A stretch of DNA of 64,000 nucleotides, from positions 655,696 through 719,695 of the forward strand of contig NZ_SPUJ01000004.1 in assembly GCF_004522105.1 (NCBI RefSeq). The letters run 5' to 3'. Made by a program: the position numbers and the translations under genes. The notes under the pieces are model-generated. The model was not told the DNA's origin. It did not search any database and saw only the letters and a program-made list of their open reading frames with translations. This document shows, in pieces, positions 8,337 through 16,973 of this stretch. Position 1 is the first letter of the stretch. Every line of letters begins with the position of its first letter. The stretch comes from Nocardioides sp. 1609 (lineage in GTDB: Bacteria; Actinomycetota; Actinomycetes; Propionibacteriales; Nocardioidaceae).

Positions 8337-9677
8337 CTACTTCTTGATGGCCTGGTAGCGGTCGAGGGCCTCCAGGCGCTCGGCGGCGTGGTCGACCAGC
8401 GGCTCCGGGTAGCCGACCCGGCGGCGGTCCTCGGCGCTGGGGTCGTGCGGGTCCTCGACGTCGGCGAGCTCGGGCACCCAGGTGCGCACGTAGGTGGCGT
8501 CGGGGTCGAACTTGCGTCCCTGGCTCGTCGGGTTGAAGACCCGGAAGAACGGCGAGGCGTCGGTGCCGCTGCCCGCCGTCCACTGCCAGCCGTGGTTGTT
8601 GGAGGCGAGGTCGCCGTCGACGAGCCAGCGCAGGAAGTGCCGTGCGCCGTGCTGCCACTCGACGTGGAGGTCCTTGACCAGGAAGCTGGCGGTGATCATG
8701 CGGAGCCGGTTGTGCATCCACCCGGTCGCGCGGAGCTGCCGCATGCCGGCGTCGACGACGGGGAAGCCGGTGCGGCCCTCGCGCCAGGCGTCGAAGTCGG
8801 CGCCGGGCTCGTCGTAGGTCATCGCGGCGTACTCCCGGCGGAGGTACTCGCGGGCGCTGTCGGGCCGCTGGAAGAGGACGTCGGCGTAGAACTCGCGCCA
8901 GGCGATCTCCTGCCGGTAGGTCGTGGCCCCCTTGCCCTGGCGGCTCGCGAGGTCGGCGAGCAGCGTGCGCGGGTGGATCTCGCCGTACTTGAGGTGGTGG
9001 CTCATCCGCGAGGTGCCCTCGACGCCCGGGAGGTCGCGGGCGCCGTCGTAGTCGACGACCTTGTCGAGGAACTCCTCCCACGCCCGGTGGGCGGCCTCCT
9101 CGCCGGCCTCCGGCAGGTCGAGGCCGTCGGGGAGCGTCACGTCGGGGAGGTCGACGGTCTCCGCCAGGTGCCGCCAGCGGGCGTCACCGGGCAGCGGGTC
9201 GGCCGGGGCGCGCCAGCCGTGCTCGGCCCAGGCCCGTGAGAACGGCGTGAACACCCGGTACGACGTGCCGCTGCCGTTGGTCACGCGGTCCGGCGCGACG
9301 GCGTACGGCGAGCCCGTGCGGACCAGCTCGATGCCGGCGTCGCGGAGCGCGCCCTCGACCGCGGCGTCGCGCTGGGCGCCGTACGGGCCGTAGTCGGCGG
9401 CGACGTGCACGCGGGTCGCCCCGACCTCCTGCGCGGCCAGCAGCACCTCGCGCACGGGGTCGCCGCGGACCACCGAGACCGGGACGTCGCGCCGCAGCGA
9501 GCGCAGGCTGTCGACCAGGTAGGAGCGGCGTGAGAGGCCCGAGGGGTCCCACAGCGCAGGGTCGAGGACGAACAGCGGGAGGGTCGGTCCATCGGCGAGG
9601 GCGGCGAGCAGCGCGGGGTTGTCGGCGGTGCGCAGGTCGCGGCGGAACCACATCACGGAGGTCGTCTGGTCGGCCAT
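8337..9677 (-). CDS. phr: Deoxyribodipyrimidine photolyase (class I)
   Basis: 446 residues. N-terminal antenna-binding Rossmann domain (VMWFRRDLRTADNPAL) and C-terminal FAD-binding helical domain. FAD-domain motifs are visible: TSRMSHHLKYGEIHPRT, WREFYADVL, GFPVVDAGMRQLRATGWMHNR and the Trp-rich DLASNNHGWQWTAGSGTDASP. Asn at the flavin N5 position (SNNHGWQW) supports a CPD photolyase, not an animal-type cryptochrome. The ATG at 9677 has AGGGTGG a few bases upstream. The frame runs on to 9782 but without a better start. It repairs UV-induced cyclobutane dimers using light. A DUF2256 protein, often found beside this family, occurs at 59.4 kb, not here. Confidence 0.95.
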   Translation of the reverse strand: MADQTTSVMWFRRDLRTADNPALLAALADGPTLPLFVLDPALWDPSGLSRRSYLVDSLRSLRRDVPVSVVRGDPVREVLLAAQEVGATRVHVAADYGPYGAQRDAAVEGALRDAGIELVRTGSPYAVAPDRVTNGSGTSYRVFTPFSRAWAEHGWRAPADPLPGDARWRHLAETVDLPDVTLPDGLDLPEAGEEAAHRAWEEFLDKVVDYDGARDLPGVEGTSRMSHHLKYGEIHPRTLLADLASRQGKGATTYRQEIAWREFYADVLFQRPDSAREYLRREYAAMTYDEPGADFDAWREGRTGFPVVDAGMRQLRATGWMHNRLRMITASFLVKDLHVEWQHGARHFLRWLVDGDLASNNHGWQWTAGSGTDASPFFRVFNPTSQGRKFDPDATYVRTWVPELADVEDPHDPSAEDRRRVGYPEPLVDHAAERLEALDRYQAIKK

Positions 9678-9724
9678 CGGTCCACCCTGGTCCAGCGCGG
9701 TCCGGCACGCCTCGCCCCGATGGG

Positions 9725-9739
9725 TAAGAATGGTTCTCG
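9725..9739 (+). promoter_or_regulatory. Putative leaderless promoter of ideR
   Basis: TAAGAAT at 9725-9731 lies seven bases before the GTG at 9739, so the transcript may begin at the start codon itself. There is no ribosome-binding site between them. No convincing -35 is visible. Confidence 0.4.
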
Positions 9740-10425
9740 TGAGCGACCTCATCGACACCACCGAGATGTATCTCCGGACCATCTACGAGCTGGTCGAGGA
9801 GGGCATCGTCCCGCTCCGGGCCCGCATCGCCGAGCGCCTGCACCAGAGCGGGCCGACCGTCTCCCAGACCGTGGCCCGGATGGAGCGCGACGGACTGCTC
9901 ACCGTCGAGGGCGACCGGCACCTCGAGCTCACCGACGACGGCAACCGCCTCGCCACCCGCGTGATGCGCAAGCACCGGCTCGCCGAGCGGCTCCTCACCG
10001 ACGTCATCGGCCTCGAGTGGGAGCTCGTGCACGAGGAGGCGTGCCGCTGGGAGCACGTGATCTCCGAGACCGTGGAGCGGCGCCTGATCGAGCTGCTCGA
10101 CCACCCGACGTCCTCGCCGTACGGCAACCCGATCCCCGGCCTCGCCGAGCTCGGCCAGACCGAGCTCCCCGAGTCATTCATGACCGACGTCGAGCCGCTG
10201 TCGCGCGCCGCGAGCGACGTCGAGGGCCGGGTGCTGGTGCGCCGGATCTCGGAGGAGATGCAGAAGGACGAGGCACTGATGAGCGCGATGCGCCGCGTCG
10301 GCGCCCTCCCCGACAAGACCATCACCATCGTCGCCACCGCCGACGGCGTCCTGGTGGGCTCCGGCGGCGAGACCGCCGAGATCGTCCCCGAGGCCGCCGA
10401 GCACATCTTCGTCAAGCGGCTCTGA
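9739..10425 (+). CDS. ideR: Iron-dependent repressor, DtxR/IdeR family
   Basis: 228 residues. The N-terminal winged helix (GPTVSQTVARMERDGL) binds DNA, followed by a dimerisation domain and an SH3-like C-terminal domain (KTITIVATADGVLVGS). With the GTG at 9739 as residue 1, all known IdeR metal ligands fall at the canonical numbers: Met10, Cys102, Glu105, His106 (site 2) and His79, Glu83, His98 (site 1). That settles the start. It is expected to repress siderophore and iron-uptake genes when Fe2+ is replete. None of its usual targets is in this window. Confidence 0.96.
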   Translation: MSDLIDTTEMYLRTIYELVEEGIVPLRARIAERLHQSGPTVSQTVARMERDGLLTVEGDRHLELTDDGNRLATRVMRKHRLAERLLTDVIGLEWELVHEEACRWEHVISETVERRLIELLDHPTSSPYGNPIPGLAELGQTELPESFMTDVEPLSRAASDVEGRVLVRRISEEMQKDEALMSAMRRVGALPDKTITIVATADGVLVGSGGETAEIVPEAAEHIFVKRL

Positions 10426-10440
10426 GCCGGCCGGCGCCCG

Positions 10441-10500
10441 GGATTTCCCCGGTCGACCGGGGATCCCTGAACTTGGCGGCCGATATCCCGGCCCCCCAGT

Positions 10501-10530
<30 letters not shown>
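10441..10530. repeat. 90-bp compound inverted repeat (palindrome within palindrome)
   Basis: Two 33-bp arms (10441-10473 and 10498-10530) are inverted copies with 29 of 33 positions matching, around a 24-bp centre. Each arm is itself a palindrome centred on GGTCGACC; the right-hand one, TTTCCCCGGTCGACCGGGGA plus two A, is perfect over 22 bases. It lies between the converging ideR and sirtuin genes and could act as a two-way terminator or be a dispersed REP/MITE-like element. The right arm encodes the last ten codons and stop of the sirtuin gene. Confidence 0.75.
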
Positions 10531-11379
<849 letters not shown>

Positions 11380-11484
11380 GGCTCCAGCCTACGAACGGCT
11401 GCACAACCGGGCGCGCGTCCTGTTGACTGTGCGCCACCGTGACCGCCGTCACAGCACCATCCGCACCGGCTCCCAGGGGGACGC

Positions 11485-12366
11485 ATGGACGACTCCGCGT
11501 TGATCACCGTCGGACTGCCGATCGCCCTGGCGATCGTGATGTTCGGGCTGGGGCTCTCGCTGCGCGTCGACGACTTCCGTCGGGTCGCGCGCTCGCCCAG
11601 GGCGGTGGTGGTCGCGCTGGTCCTGCAGATCCTGGTGCTGCCGGTCATCGCGTTCGGGCTGGTCACGGCCTTCGACCTCGATCCGCTGCTCGCGGTCGGC
11701 GTGATGCTGCTGGCGGCCTCGCCCGGCGGAACGACGGCCAACCTGTTCAGCCACCTGTTCCACGGCGACGTCGCGCTCAACGTCAGCCTGACGGCGATCA
11801 ACTCGGTGCTGGCGGCGTTCACGATCCCGCTCGTCACCAACTTCGCCATCGGCCACTTCGACGCCGACGGCGACCTCGGGCTGCAGCTCGGCAAGGTGGT
11901 CCAGGTGATCGCGATCGTCCTGGTCCCGGTGGGGATCGGGATGGTGGTGCGCAGCCGCGACCCCGGCTTCGCCGACCGTGCCGACAAGCCCGTGCGCATC
12001 TTCTCGATCGCCGTGCTCGTCGTCGTCGCGGTCGGTGCGCTGCTCGGTGAGCGCGAGAACCTCGGCGACTACGTGCAGGAGGTCGGAGCCGTCACGGCCC
12101 TGTTCTGCCTGGCCAGCCTGACCCTCGGCTACCTCGGGGCCCGGGTCTTCCGGCTGGAGGAGCGCCAGGCGGTGGCGTGCGCGATGGAGATCGGCATCCA
12201 CAACACCACCGTGGCGCTCACCATCGCGCTCAGCGTGCTCGACAGCACCGAGGTCGCCATCCCGAGCGCGGTCTACAGCGTGGTCATGTACGTGCTCGCG
12301 ACGGCGTTCGGCTTCCTCATCACCCGCGGGCGCCGGACGGCGGACGTGGCGACCGCCACGTCCTAG
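11485..12366 (+). CDS. Bile acid:sodium symporter (BASS) family transporter
   Basis: 293 residues, about nine or ten membrane helices. The family hallmarks ASPGGTTANLFSHL (helix 4 crossover) and MEIGIHNTTVALTIA (second crossover) are present. BASS proteins take up organic anions with sodium; the substrate here is unknown. A second BASS gene lies at 51.6-52.5 kb. The ATG follows GGGGGACGC, a weak ribosome site. Divergent from the sirtuin gene with a gap of about 105 bases. Confidence 0.9.
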   Translation: MDDSALITVGLPIALAIVMFGLGLSLRVDDFRRVARSPRAVVVALVLQILVLPVIAFGLVTAFDLDPLLAVGVMLLAASPGGTTANLFSHLFHGDVALNVSLTAINSVLAAFTIPLVTNFAIGHFDADGDLGLQLGKVVQVIAIVLVPVGIGMVVRSRDPGFADRADKPVRIFSIAVLVVVAVGALLGERENLGDYVQEVGAVTALFCLASLTLGYLGARVFRLEERQAVACAMEIGIHNTTVALTIALSVLDSTEVAIPSAVYSVVMYVLATAFGFLITRGRRTADVATATS

Positions 12367-12379
12367 GTCGGCTCGAGGG

Positions 12380-12649
12380 TCAGGCGCCGTAGCGGAGCCG
12401 GGCCCGGGCCCGGGCCTTCTCCGCCTCGGCCTCGCGGTTCTTGGGTGGAGCGGTCGTCACCAGGTCGGCCAGCAGGTGCCGCGTGGTGTGGGCGACCTCG
12501 TCGACCGCGCGGTCGAACGCGGCCTGGTTGGCCGCCGACGGCTTGGTCGTGCCAGCGACCTTGCGGACGTACTGCAGCGCGGCGGCGTGCACCTCGTCAC
12601 CGGTGGCCGGCGGCTCGAAGTTGTTCAGCGGGCGGATGTTGCGGCACAT
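12380..12649 (-). CDS. DUF2277-family small protein
   Basis: 89 residues beginning MCRNIRPLNNFEPPAT, the diagnostic N-terminus of the DUF2277 family, followed by EVHAAALQYVRKVAGTTKPS and a basic C-terminal helix. It is small, soluble and of unknown function. Its stop lies 13 bases from the stop of the converging BASS gene. Confidence 0.9.
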   Translation of the reverse strand: MCRNIRPLNNFEPPATGDEVHAAALQYVRKVAGTTKPSAANQAAFDRAVDEVAHTTRHLLADLVTTAPPKNREAEAEKARARARLRYGA

Positions 12650-12706
12650 GGCTCCAGGCTACGACGACCGGTGGCCCGGCAGGCGGGTGTCGGGAGCGCC
12701 GTCGGG

Positions 12707-12780
12707 CGGGTAACTCACCGTTACGCGTACCTACCCGCCCGAATTCGGGCGGGTAGGTGCGGTGAACGGTGAGTTACCCG
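12707..12780. repeat. 74-bp perfect-armed palindrome between genes
   Basis: Outer arms of 16 bases (CGGGTAACTCACCGTT at 12707-12722 and its reverse complement at 12765-12780) enclose an inner 28-base perfect palindrome centred on GAATTC (12730-12757). It lies 14 bases past the stop of the beta-propeller gene and 57 bases before the DUF2277 start. It could act as a terminator, though no T run follows on either strand, or be a dispersed palindromic element. Confidence 0.75.
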
Positions 12781-12793
12781 CTACCCGGCGCGC

Positions 12794-14821
12794 TCAGCCT
12801 AGGTCGAGGAACGCGACGTCCTCGCCGGTCACGAGGGCGACCCGGCCGCGGGGGAGCGGGACCAGGCGAACCTCGGCGACGTCGTCGCCGAACTCGACGC
12901 GGGTGAGCTCCTCGCGCATCCGTCCGCCGCCGAGCTGCAGCTTCGCGACGTAACCGGCGCGGCCCCTCGAGAGGACCGTCAGGGCGATCCGCTGGTCGGG
13001 CAGCCAGGTGAACTGGCGCGGGTCGTCGCCGGCGCGGGCATGGGTGCCGCGGCCGAACGACGTGACGTCGAGCCGGACCGGGTCGGTGATGTCGGTGACG
13101 TCGAAGAGCCCCGCCTGGGCGCCGGACCCGCCGCGCGGTCCCTGCGGCCCGGCGCCGACCCCGATGAAGCGGCGCGGGCCGAGCGGGTGCAGGTAGGTGG
13201 AGAAGCCGGGGATCTTCAGCTCGCCGAGCAGGGTCGGCCTCGTGACGTCGCCGAGGTCGACGGCGTAGAGCGGGTCGACCTGCCGGAACGTCACGAGCAG
13301 GGCGAGGTCGTCGAACCAGCGGACCGCCTTGATGTCCTCGTCCACGCCGAGCCGGTCGATCCGTCCGACCTCCACGAGCGCGTCGCCCTCGGCGCGCATC
13401 GTGACGATGGAGTTCCAGCGACCGGTCTCCGACGAGGGGCCCACGGCCAGGCGCAGGACGCCGTCGGCCTCGTCCATGGACCACCGGTCGCGGACGGTGC
13501 CCTCGACCTCGCCGGCGCCGACGTACGACGCCCCGGTGCCGTCGAGCGCGAAGTCGTAGACGTGCGTGGTGCCGTCGGAGCCGCCGACGCTGTCGACGAG
13601 CGGGCAGAGGTCCCAGCAGCCGTCGAGCCCGCTGCCGCTGGAGGCGAGGTAGAGGTGGTCGGTCGACTCGTAGGTCAGCGGGGCGTCGCCGGCCAGCCCG
13701 AGCGACTCGACCTCGCCGGGGGCATCGGCGCCGAACCCGACGACGGCCATGGTGGCCAGGCCGAGCTCGGCGCGCGGGACCGCGACCCGGGCGCAGTCGA
13801 GCAGGTCGGTGGGCTCGCCGCCGTCGACCGACACGTGCGGGAGCCAGTCGTCGAGCGTGGACTCCTCGACCGCCTGCCTGTTGACCTCCAGGGCGCGGCC
13901 GCCGCGCCTGAGGTCGAGGTCGGGCAGGCCCTTCGACAGCACCAGCCGCACGTCGGTGCCGTGCTGGCGGGCCGCGACGAGGGAGGCGTCGTAGTCGACG
14001 GTCTGCTCGAGGGCGGGTGCGGCAGGGTCGGTGAGGTCGACCGTCAGCACCCGGGTCTGCGGCGAGGCCGGCTCGACGTAGGAGTAGCGGTACGCGCCGC
14101 CGTAGCCGGTCGACCCGCGGGTGCCGTCGTTGCCGATCGCGACCACCCGGTCGCCGGTGAGCAGGATCTCGCCGTCGTGGAAGTCGCCGAGGTCGAGGCT
14201 GCCGAGCTCGGCGACCTCGTCGCCGGCGACGTCGTACGTCGTGAGCTCGGAGCCGCGCAACCGCACCAGGACCTCGCCGTCGGTCTTGACGTGGTCGGGC
14301 TCGTCGACCCCGGCCTCCTGCACGTTGGTGCCGGTGTCGGTCGCCTCTGCGGCGGAGGTGTAGCTCGCGAGGCTCTTGGAGCTCTGCTCGCTCGCCGGGC
14401 TGGGGATCGAGGCCATGTCCCGCGCGCCCCAGTACGGGTAGCCGCCGTCCCAGCCCCACCGGGTGACCCGGTCGAGGCCCTCGTCGACGTAGTGCTCCAG
14501 CAGGTCGGCACAGGACGCCGGCTCCTGCAGCTCGCCGTGGAACGCCGCCGGGGTGAGGTCGGGCGCGGCCCCGCTGCCGCCGCCGGGACCGCCGGCACGG
14601 GGGACGTCGCCGGGCGGGTCCTGCTGGACCACGAGGGTGCCGGCGACGAAGGCGGCCGCGACGCCACCGATCACGGCGACCCCGGTCAGCGACCTCCTCA
14701 GGCGCCGCTCGGGACGACGCCTCGCGTCGGCGGCCGCCTCGCGGCGGGCCTCGCGCAGGATGGCGTCGACGGGGGCCGGGCCGACGGGCAGGTCGTCCCA
14801 CTGGCGTTCGAGGTCGGTCAT
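12794..14821 (-). CDS. Membrane-anchored beta-propeller protein (co-transcribed with sigma factor)
   Basis: 675 residues. A cytoplasmic N-terminus of about 45 residues is followed by one membrane helix (SLTGVAVIGGVAAAFVAGTL) and a large extracytoplasmic domain that matches the actinobacterial beta-propeller (secreted, C-terminal) family, with repeated hydrophobic/Asp-Gly blades such as HVKTDGEVLVRL and VRWFDDLALLVTF. The ATG overlaps the sigma-factor stop (ATGA). The position after an ECF-like sigma gene and the single-pass topology suggest an anti-sigma or sensor role. It lacks an obvious zinc anti-sigma motif (HxxxCxxC), so this is inference. Confidence 0.85.
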   Translation of the reverse strand: MTDLERQWDDLPVGPAPVDAILREARREAAADARRRPERRLRRSLTGVAVIGGVAAAFVAGTLVVQQDPPGDVPRAGGPGGGSGAAPDLTPAAFHGELQEPASCADLLEHYVDEGLDRVTRWGWDGGYPYWGARDMASIPSPASEQSSKSLASYTSAAEATDTGTNVQEAGVDEPDHVKTDGEVLVRLRGSELTTYDVAGDEVAELGSLDLGDFHDGEILLTGDRVVAIGNDGTRGSTGYGGAYRYSYVEPASPQTRVLTVDLTDPAAPALEQTVDYDASLVAARQHGTDVRLVLSKGLPDLDLRRGGRALEVNRQAVEESTLDDWLPHVSVDGGEPTDLLDCARVAVPRAELGLATMAVVGFGADAPGEVESLGLAGDAPLTYESTDHLYLASSGSGLDGCWDLCPLVDSVGGSDGTTHVYDFALDGTGASYVGAGEVEGTVRDRWSMDEADGVLRLAVGPSSETGRWNSIVTMRAEGDALVEVGRIDRLGVDEDIKAVRWFDDLALLVTFRQVDPLYAVDLGDVTRPTLLGELKIPGFSTYLHPLGPRRFIGVGAGPQGPRGGSGAQAGLFDVTDITDPVRLDVTSFGRGTHARAGDDPRQFTWLPDQRIALTVLSRGRAGYVAKLQLGGGRMREELTRVEFGDDVAEVRLVPLPRGRVALVTGEDVAFLDLG

Positions 14822-15369
14822 GAGGTCGTCTCTTCTGTGAAGTCGGGTCGCAGGTCGGTGAGGTGGTCGTTGGCGGCGAGCTGGGCGAGCGACCGCGAGA
14901 GCCGGCTCTTGACGGTGCCGGCCGGGATCGCCAGCGCCTCGGCGGTCTGCTGCTCGGTGAGGCCGGCGAAGTAGCGCAGCACGACGACGTCGCGGTTCGG
15001 CTTGCTCAGCCCGGCCAGGGCGCGGTGGACGGCGTCCGCGGTGTCGACGCGGGCCGTCTCGTCGTGGGCGGTGTCGTGACCGGGCCGGTCGGGCAGCCGC
15101 TCCGTCGGGCGCTCGCCCCACCAGCGCCGACGCTTGCTGTCGCGCAGGCAGTTGAGCAGCATCCGGTAGACGTAGGCCGCCCGGTTGTCGGCGCCGGAGA
15201 CGCTCGGCCAGGCCGTGTAGCAGCGCACCAGCGTGGTCTGGGCGAGGTCCTCGGCCTCGTGCGGCGAGCACCCGAGGAAGACCGCCGAGCGGACCAGCGA
15301 CGCCCAGGCCCCGCGGGCGTAGGCGGCGAAGTCGGCGTCGGCGGTGGCCGTGTCGCGGTCGTGGTCCAT
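14818..15369 (-). CDS. ECF-type (SigE-family) RNA polymerase sigma factor
   Basis: 183 residues with region 2 (ADFAAYARGAWASLVRSAVFLG, EDLAQTTLVRCYTAW, AYVYRMLLNCLRDSKRRRWW) and region 4 (LSKPNRDVVVLRYFAGLTEQ, GTVKSRLSRSL). The ATG at 15369 gives a normal N-terminus. An in-frame ATG at 15441 would add a 24-residue Pro/His-rich tail encoded by a tandem repeat, but it lies too close to the predicted -10 element to be used comfortably. An ECF-type promoter lies upstream, so it probably controls its own operon with the beta-propeller protein. Confidence 0.9.
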   Translation of the reverse strand: MDHDRDTATADADFAAYARGAWASLVRSAVFLGCSPHEAEDLAQTTLVRCYTAWPSVSGADNRAAYVYRMLLNCLRDSKRRRWWGERPTERLPDRPGHDTAHDETARVDTADAVHRALAGLSKPNRDVVVLRYFAGLTEQQTAEALAIPAGTVKSRLSRSLAQLAANDHLTDLRPDFTEETTS

Positions 15370-15383
15370 GGGCTCCGGCCGTC

Positions 15384-15435
15384 GTCGGTGGGTGGGGTCG
15401 GTGGGTGGGGTCGGTGGGTGGGGTCGGTGGGCGGG
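15384..15435 (-). repeat. Four tandem 13-bp G-rich repeats in the sigma-factor leader
   Basis: Four copies of GTCGGTGGGTGGG (plus-strand reading; the last copy has one change). The plus strand, which is the template for the sigma gene, carries regularly spaced G runs able to form a G-quadruplex. The unit of 13 is not a multiple of three, so copy-number change would shift the frame of any N-terminal extension from the ATG at 15441. Confidence 0.8.
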
Positions 15436-15445
15436 GTTCATCCCT

Positions 15446-15474
15446 ACGACGCGGCGTGGTCGCCCCGGGGTTCC
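15446..15474 (-). promoter_or_regulatory. ECF-type promoter of the sigma-factor operon
   Basis: On the minus strand GGAACC (15474-15469) and CGTCGT (15451-15446) are separated by 17 bases, matching the GGAAC/CGTC pattern of ECF sigma factors. The transcript would begin around 15438-15441 and carry the tandem repeats as 5' leader. This suggests autoregulation. Confidence 0.6.
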
Positions 15475-15518
15475 ACCGGGTGGCCAGAACGTGCACCGGT
15501 CCTGCCACGATGGGCGGC

Positions 15519-16685
15519 ATGGCTGACGCGCGCGACCTCGACCTCGTCCTCTTCGGGGCCACCGGCTTCACCGGCGGCCTGACCGCCGAGTATCTCGCCG
15601 AGCACGGTCCCACGGGGCTGCGCTGGGCGCTGGCCGGACGCAGCAGGGAGAAGCTCGAGCAGGTCCGCGAGCGGCTGGGCGCCGACCACGGCGAGCTGGA
15701 GCTGTTCGTCGTCGACGCGAGCGACCGGGCGGCGCTGGCGGACGTCGTCCGCCGGGCGAAGGTGGCCGTGACGACCGTCGGGCCGTACCAGCAGCTCGGG
15801 GGACCGCTCGTCGCGGCGTGCGCCGAGACCGGCACCGACTACGTCGACCTGACCGGCGAGCCCGAGTTCGTCGACCGCACCTACCTCGACCACCACGCCA
15901 CCGCGGTGCGCACGGGCGCGCGGATCGTGCACGCGTGCGGCTTCGACTCCATCCCGCACGACCTCGGCGCCTACTTCACCGTCCAGCAGCTGCGGCCGAC
16001 CGGCCCGGTGCGGATGCGCGGCGTCGTCCGGGCCGCGGGCACGTTCTCGGGCGGCACCTTCCACTCCGCCCTCGGCGCGTTCTCGCGGGCCAAGCAGATG
16101 GGCGCGACCGCCAAGGAGCGGCGCGCGGCGCAGGACAGGCCCGCCGACGGTCGCTCGTCGCGGCCGGTCGGCGGGAGGCCGCAGCGCGACAGGGTGCTCG
16201 GCCGGTGGCTGCTGCCGCTGCCGACGATCGACCCGCAGGTGGTCGCGCGCAGCGGTGCCGCGCTGGCGGTCTACGGCCCGGAGTTCCGCTACGCGCACTT
16301 CGCCGGGCTCAAGACCCTGCGCTACACCGCCGGGGCGATGGCCGGGGTCGGTGCCATCGGCGTCGCCGCGCAGGTGCCGCCGGTCCGCAACTTCCTGCTC
16401 AAGAAGGTGCCGCAGGGCTCGGGCCCCGACGAGGCGAAGCGTGCCAGGTCCTGGTTCACCGTCGACTTCGTCGCCGAGGCCGACGGACGCACCCTCCACA
16501 CCCGCGTCTCCGGCGGTGACCCCGGCTACGACGAGACCGCGAAGATGCTCGCCGAGTCGGCGCTGTGCCTGGCCTTCGACGACAACCCGGTCACGGCGGG
16601 CAGCGTCACCACCGCCCAGGCGATGGGCGACAACCTGCTCGCCCGACTGCAGGCGCGCGGGATCACCTTCGCCGTCGTCGACTGA
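15519..16685 (+). CDS. Trans-acting enoyl reductase / saccharopine-dehydrogenase-like protein
   Basis: 388 residues. The N-terminal Rossmann motif VLFGATGFTGGLTAEYL, then GRSREKLEQV, TTVGPYQQLGGPLVAACAETGTDYVDLTGE and HACGFDSIPHDLGA, are the pattern of the mycobacterial Rv2449c/Rv2953-like family. Rv2953 works in trans with a polyketide synthase; most homologues are uncharacterised. The ATG at 15519 is preferred; ATG 15510 is in frame three codons upstream. No strong ribosome site at either. It diverges from the sigma operon. Confidence 0.85.
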   Translation: MADARDLDLVLFGATGFTGGLTAEYLAEHGPTGLRWALAGRSREKLEQVRERLGADHGELELFVVDASDRAALADVVRRAKVAVTTVGPYQQLGGPLVAACAETGTDYVDLTGEPEFVDRTYLDHHATAVRTGARIVHACGFDSIPHDLGAYFTVQQLRPTGPVRMRGVVRAAGTFSGGTFHSALGAFSRAKQMGATAKERRAAQDRPADGRSSRPVGGRPQRDRVLGRWLLPLPTIDPQVVARSGAALAVYGPEFRYAHFAGLKTLRYTAGAMAGVGAIGVAAQVPPVRNFLLKKVPQGSGPDEAKRARSWFTVDFVAEADGRTLHTRVSGGDPGYDETAKMLAESALCLAFDDNPVTAGSVTTAQAMGDNLLARLQARGITFAVVD

Positions 16686-16709
16686 CCACGGGCCCGCCGC
16701 GGCGAGCGG

Positions 16710-16883
16710 TCAGGCGGCCGCGCGCCGGGCGACGGCGTCGCAGGAGTCGCCGAGCACCAGCCGGGCGAGCAGCCGGCGGACCCGCAGTGCGGTCACCACG
16801 GTGCTCTCGACGGTGCTCTCCATGGTGCTCTCCACGGCGGGGACCACGGGGGAGGACGACGACCCGATCTGCTCTGCGGTCAC
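16710..16883 (-). CDS. Small 57-residue protein with EST repeats
   Basis: GTG start with a good Shine-Dalgarno (GGAGGAGAGG, minus strand, eight bases from the GTG). The peptide begins VTAEQIGSSSSP, has three near-identical tetrads VEST-MEST-VEST followed by VVTALRVRRLLARLVLGD, a single Cys (DSCDAVARRAAA) and a basic, Ala-rich end. The middle could form an amphipathic basic helix. It lies 91 bases after the MFS gene on the same strand. I recognise no family. Its ribosome site and compact codon use argue that it is real. Confidence 0.6.
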   Translation of the reverse strand: MTAEQIGSSSSPVVPAVESTMESTVESTVVTALRVRRLLARLVLGDSCDAVARRAAA

Positions 16884-16973
16884 GGTGGGAACCTCTCCTC
16901 CGACGGGCGCGGCCCGAGCGGGTCGACGGACCCGGTCACAGGTCCCTCAGCCTGTGTCCGTCCCGGGAGGTGT

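Noticed and set aside
16710..16883. Mycofactocin precursor MftA
   Set aside because: The peptide does not end in the required GVY core and no mft genes are nearby.
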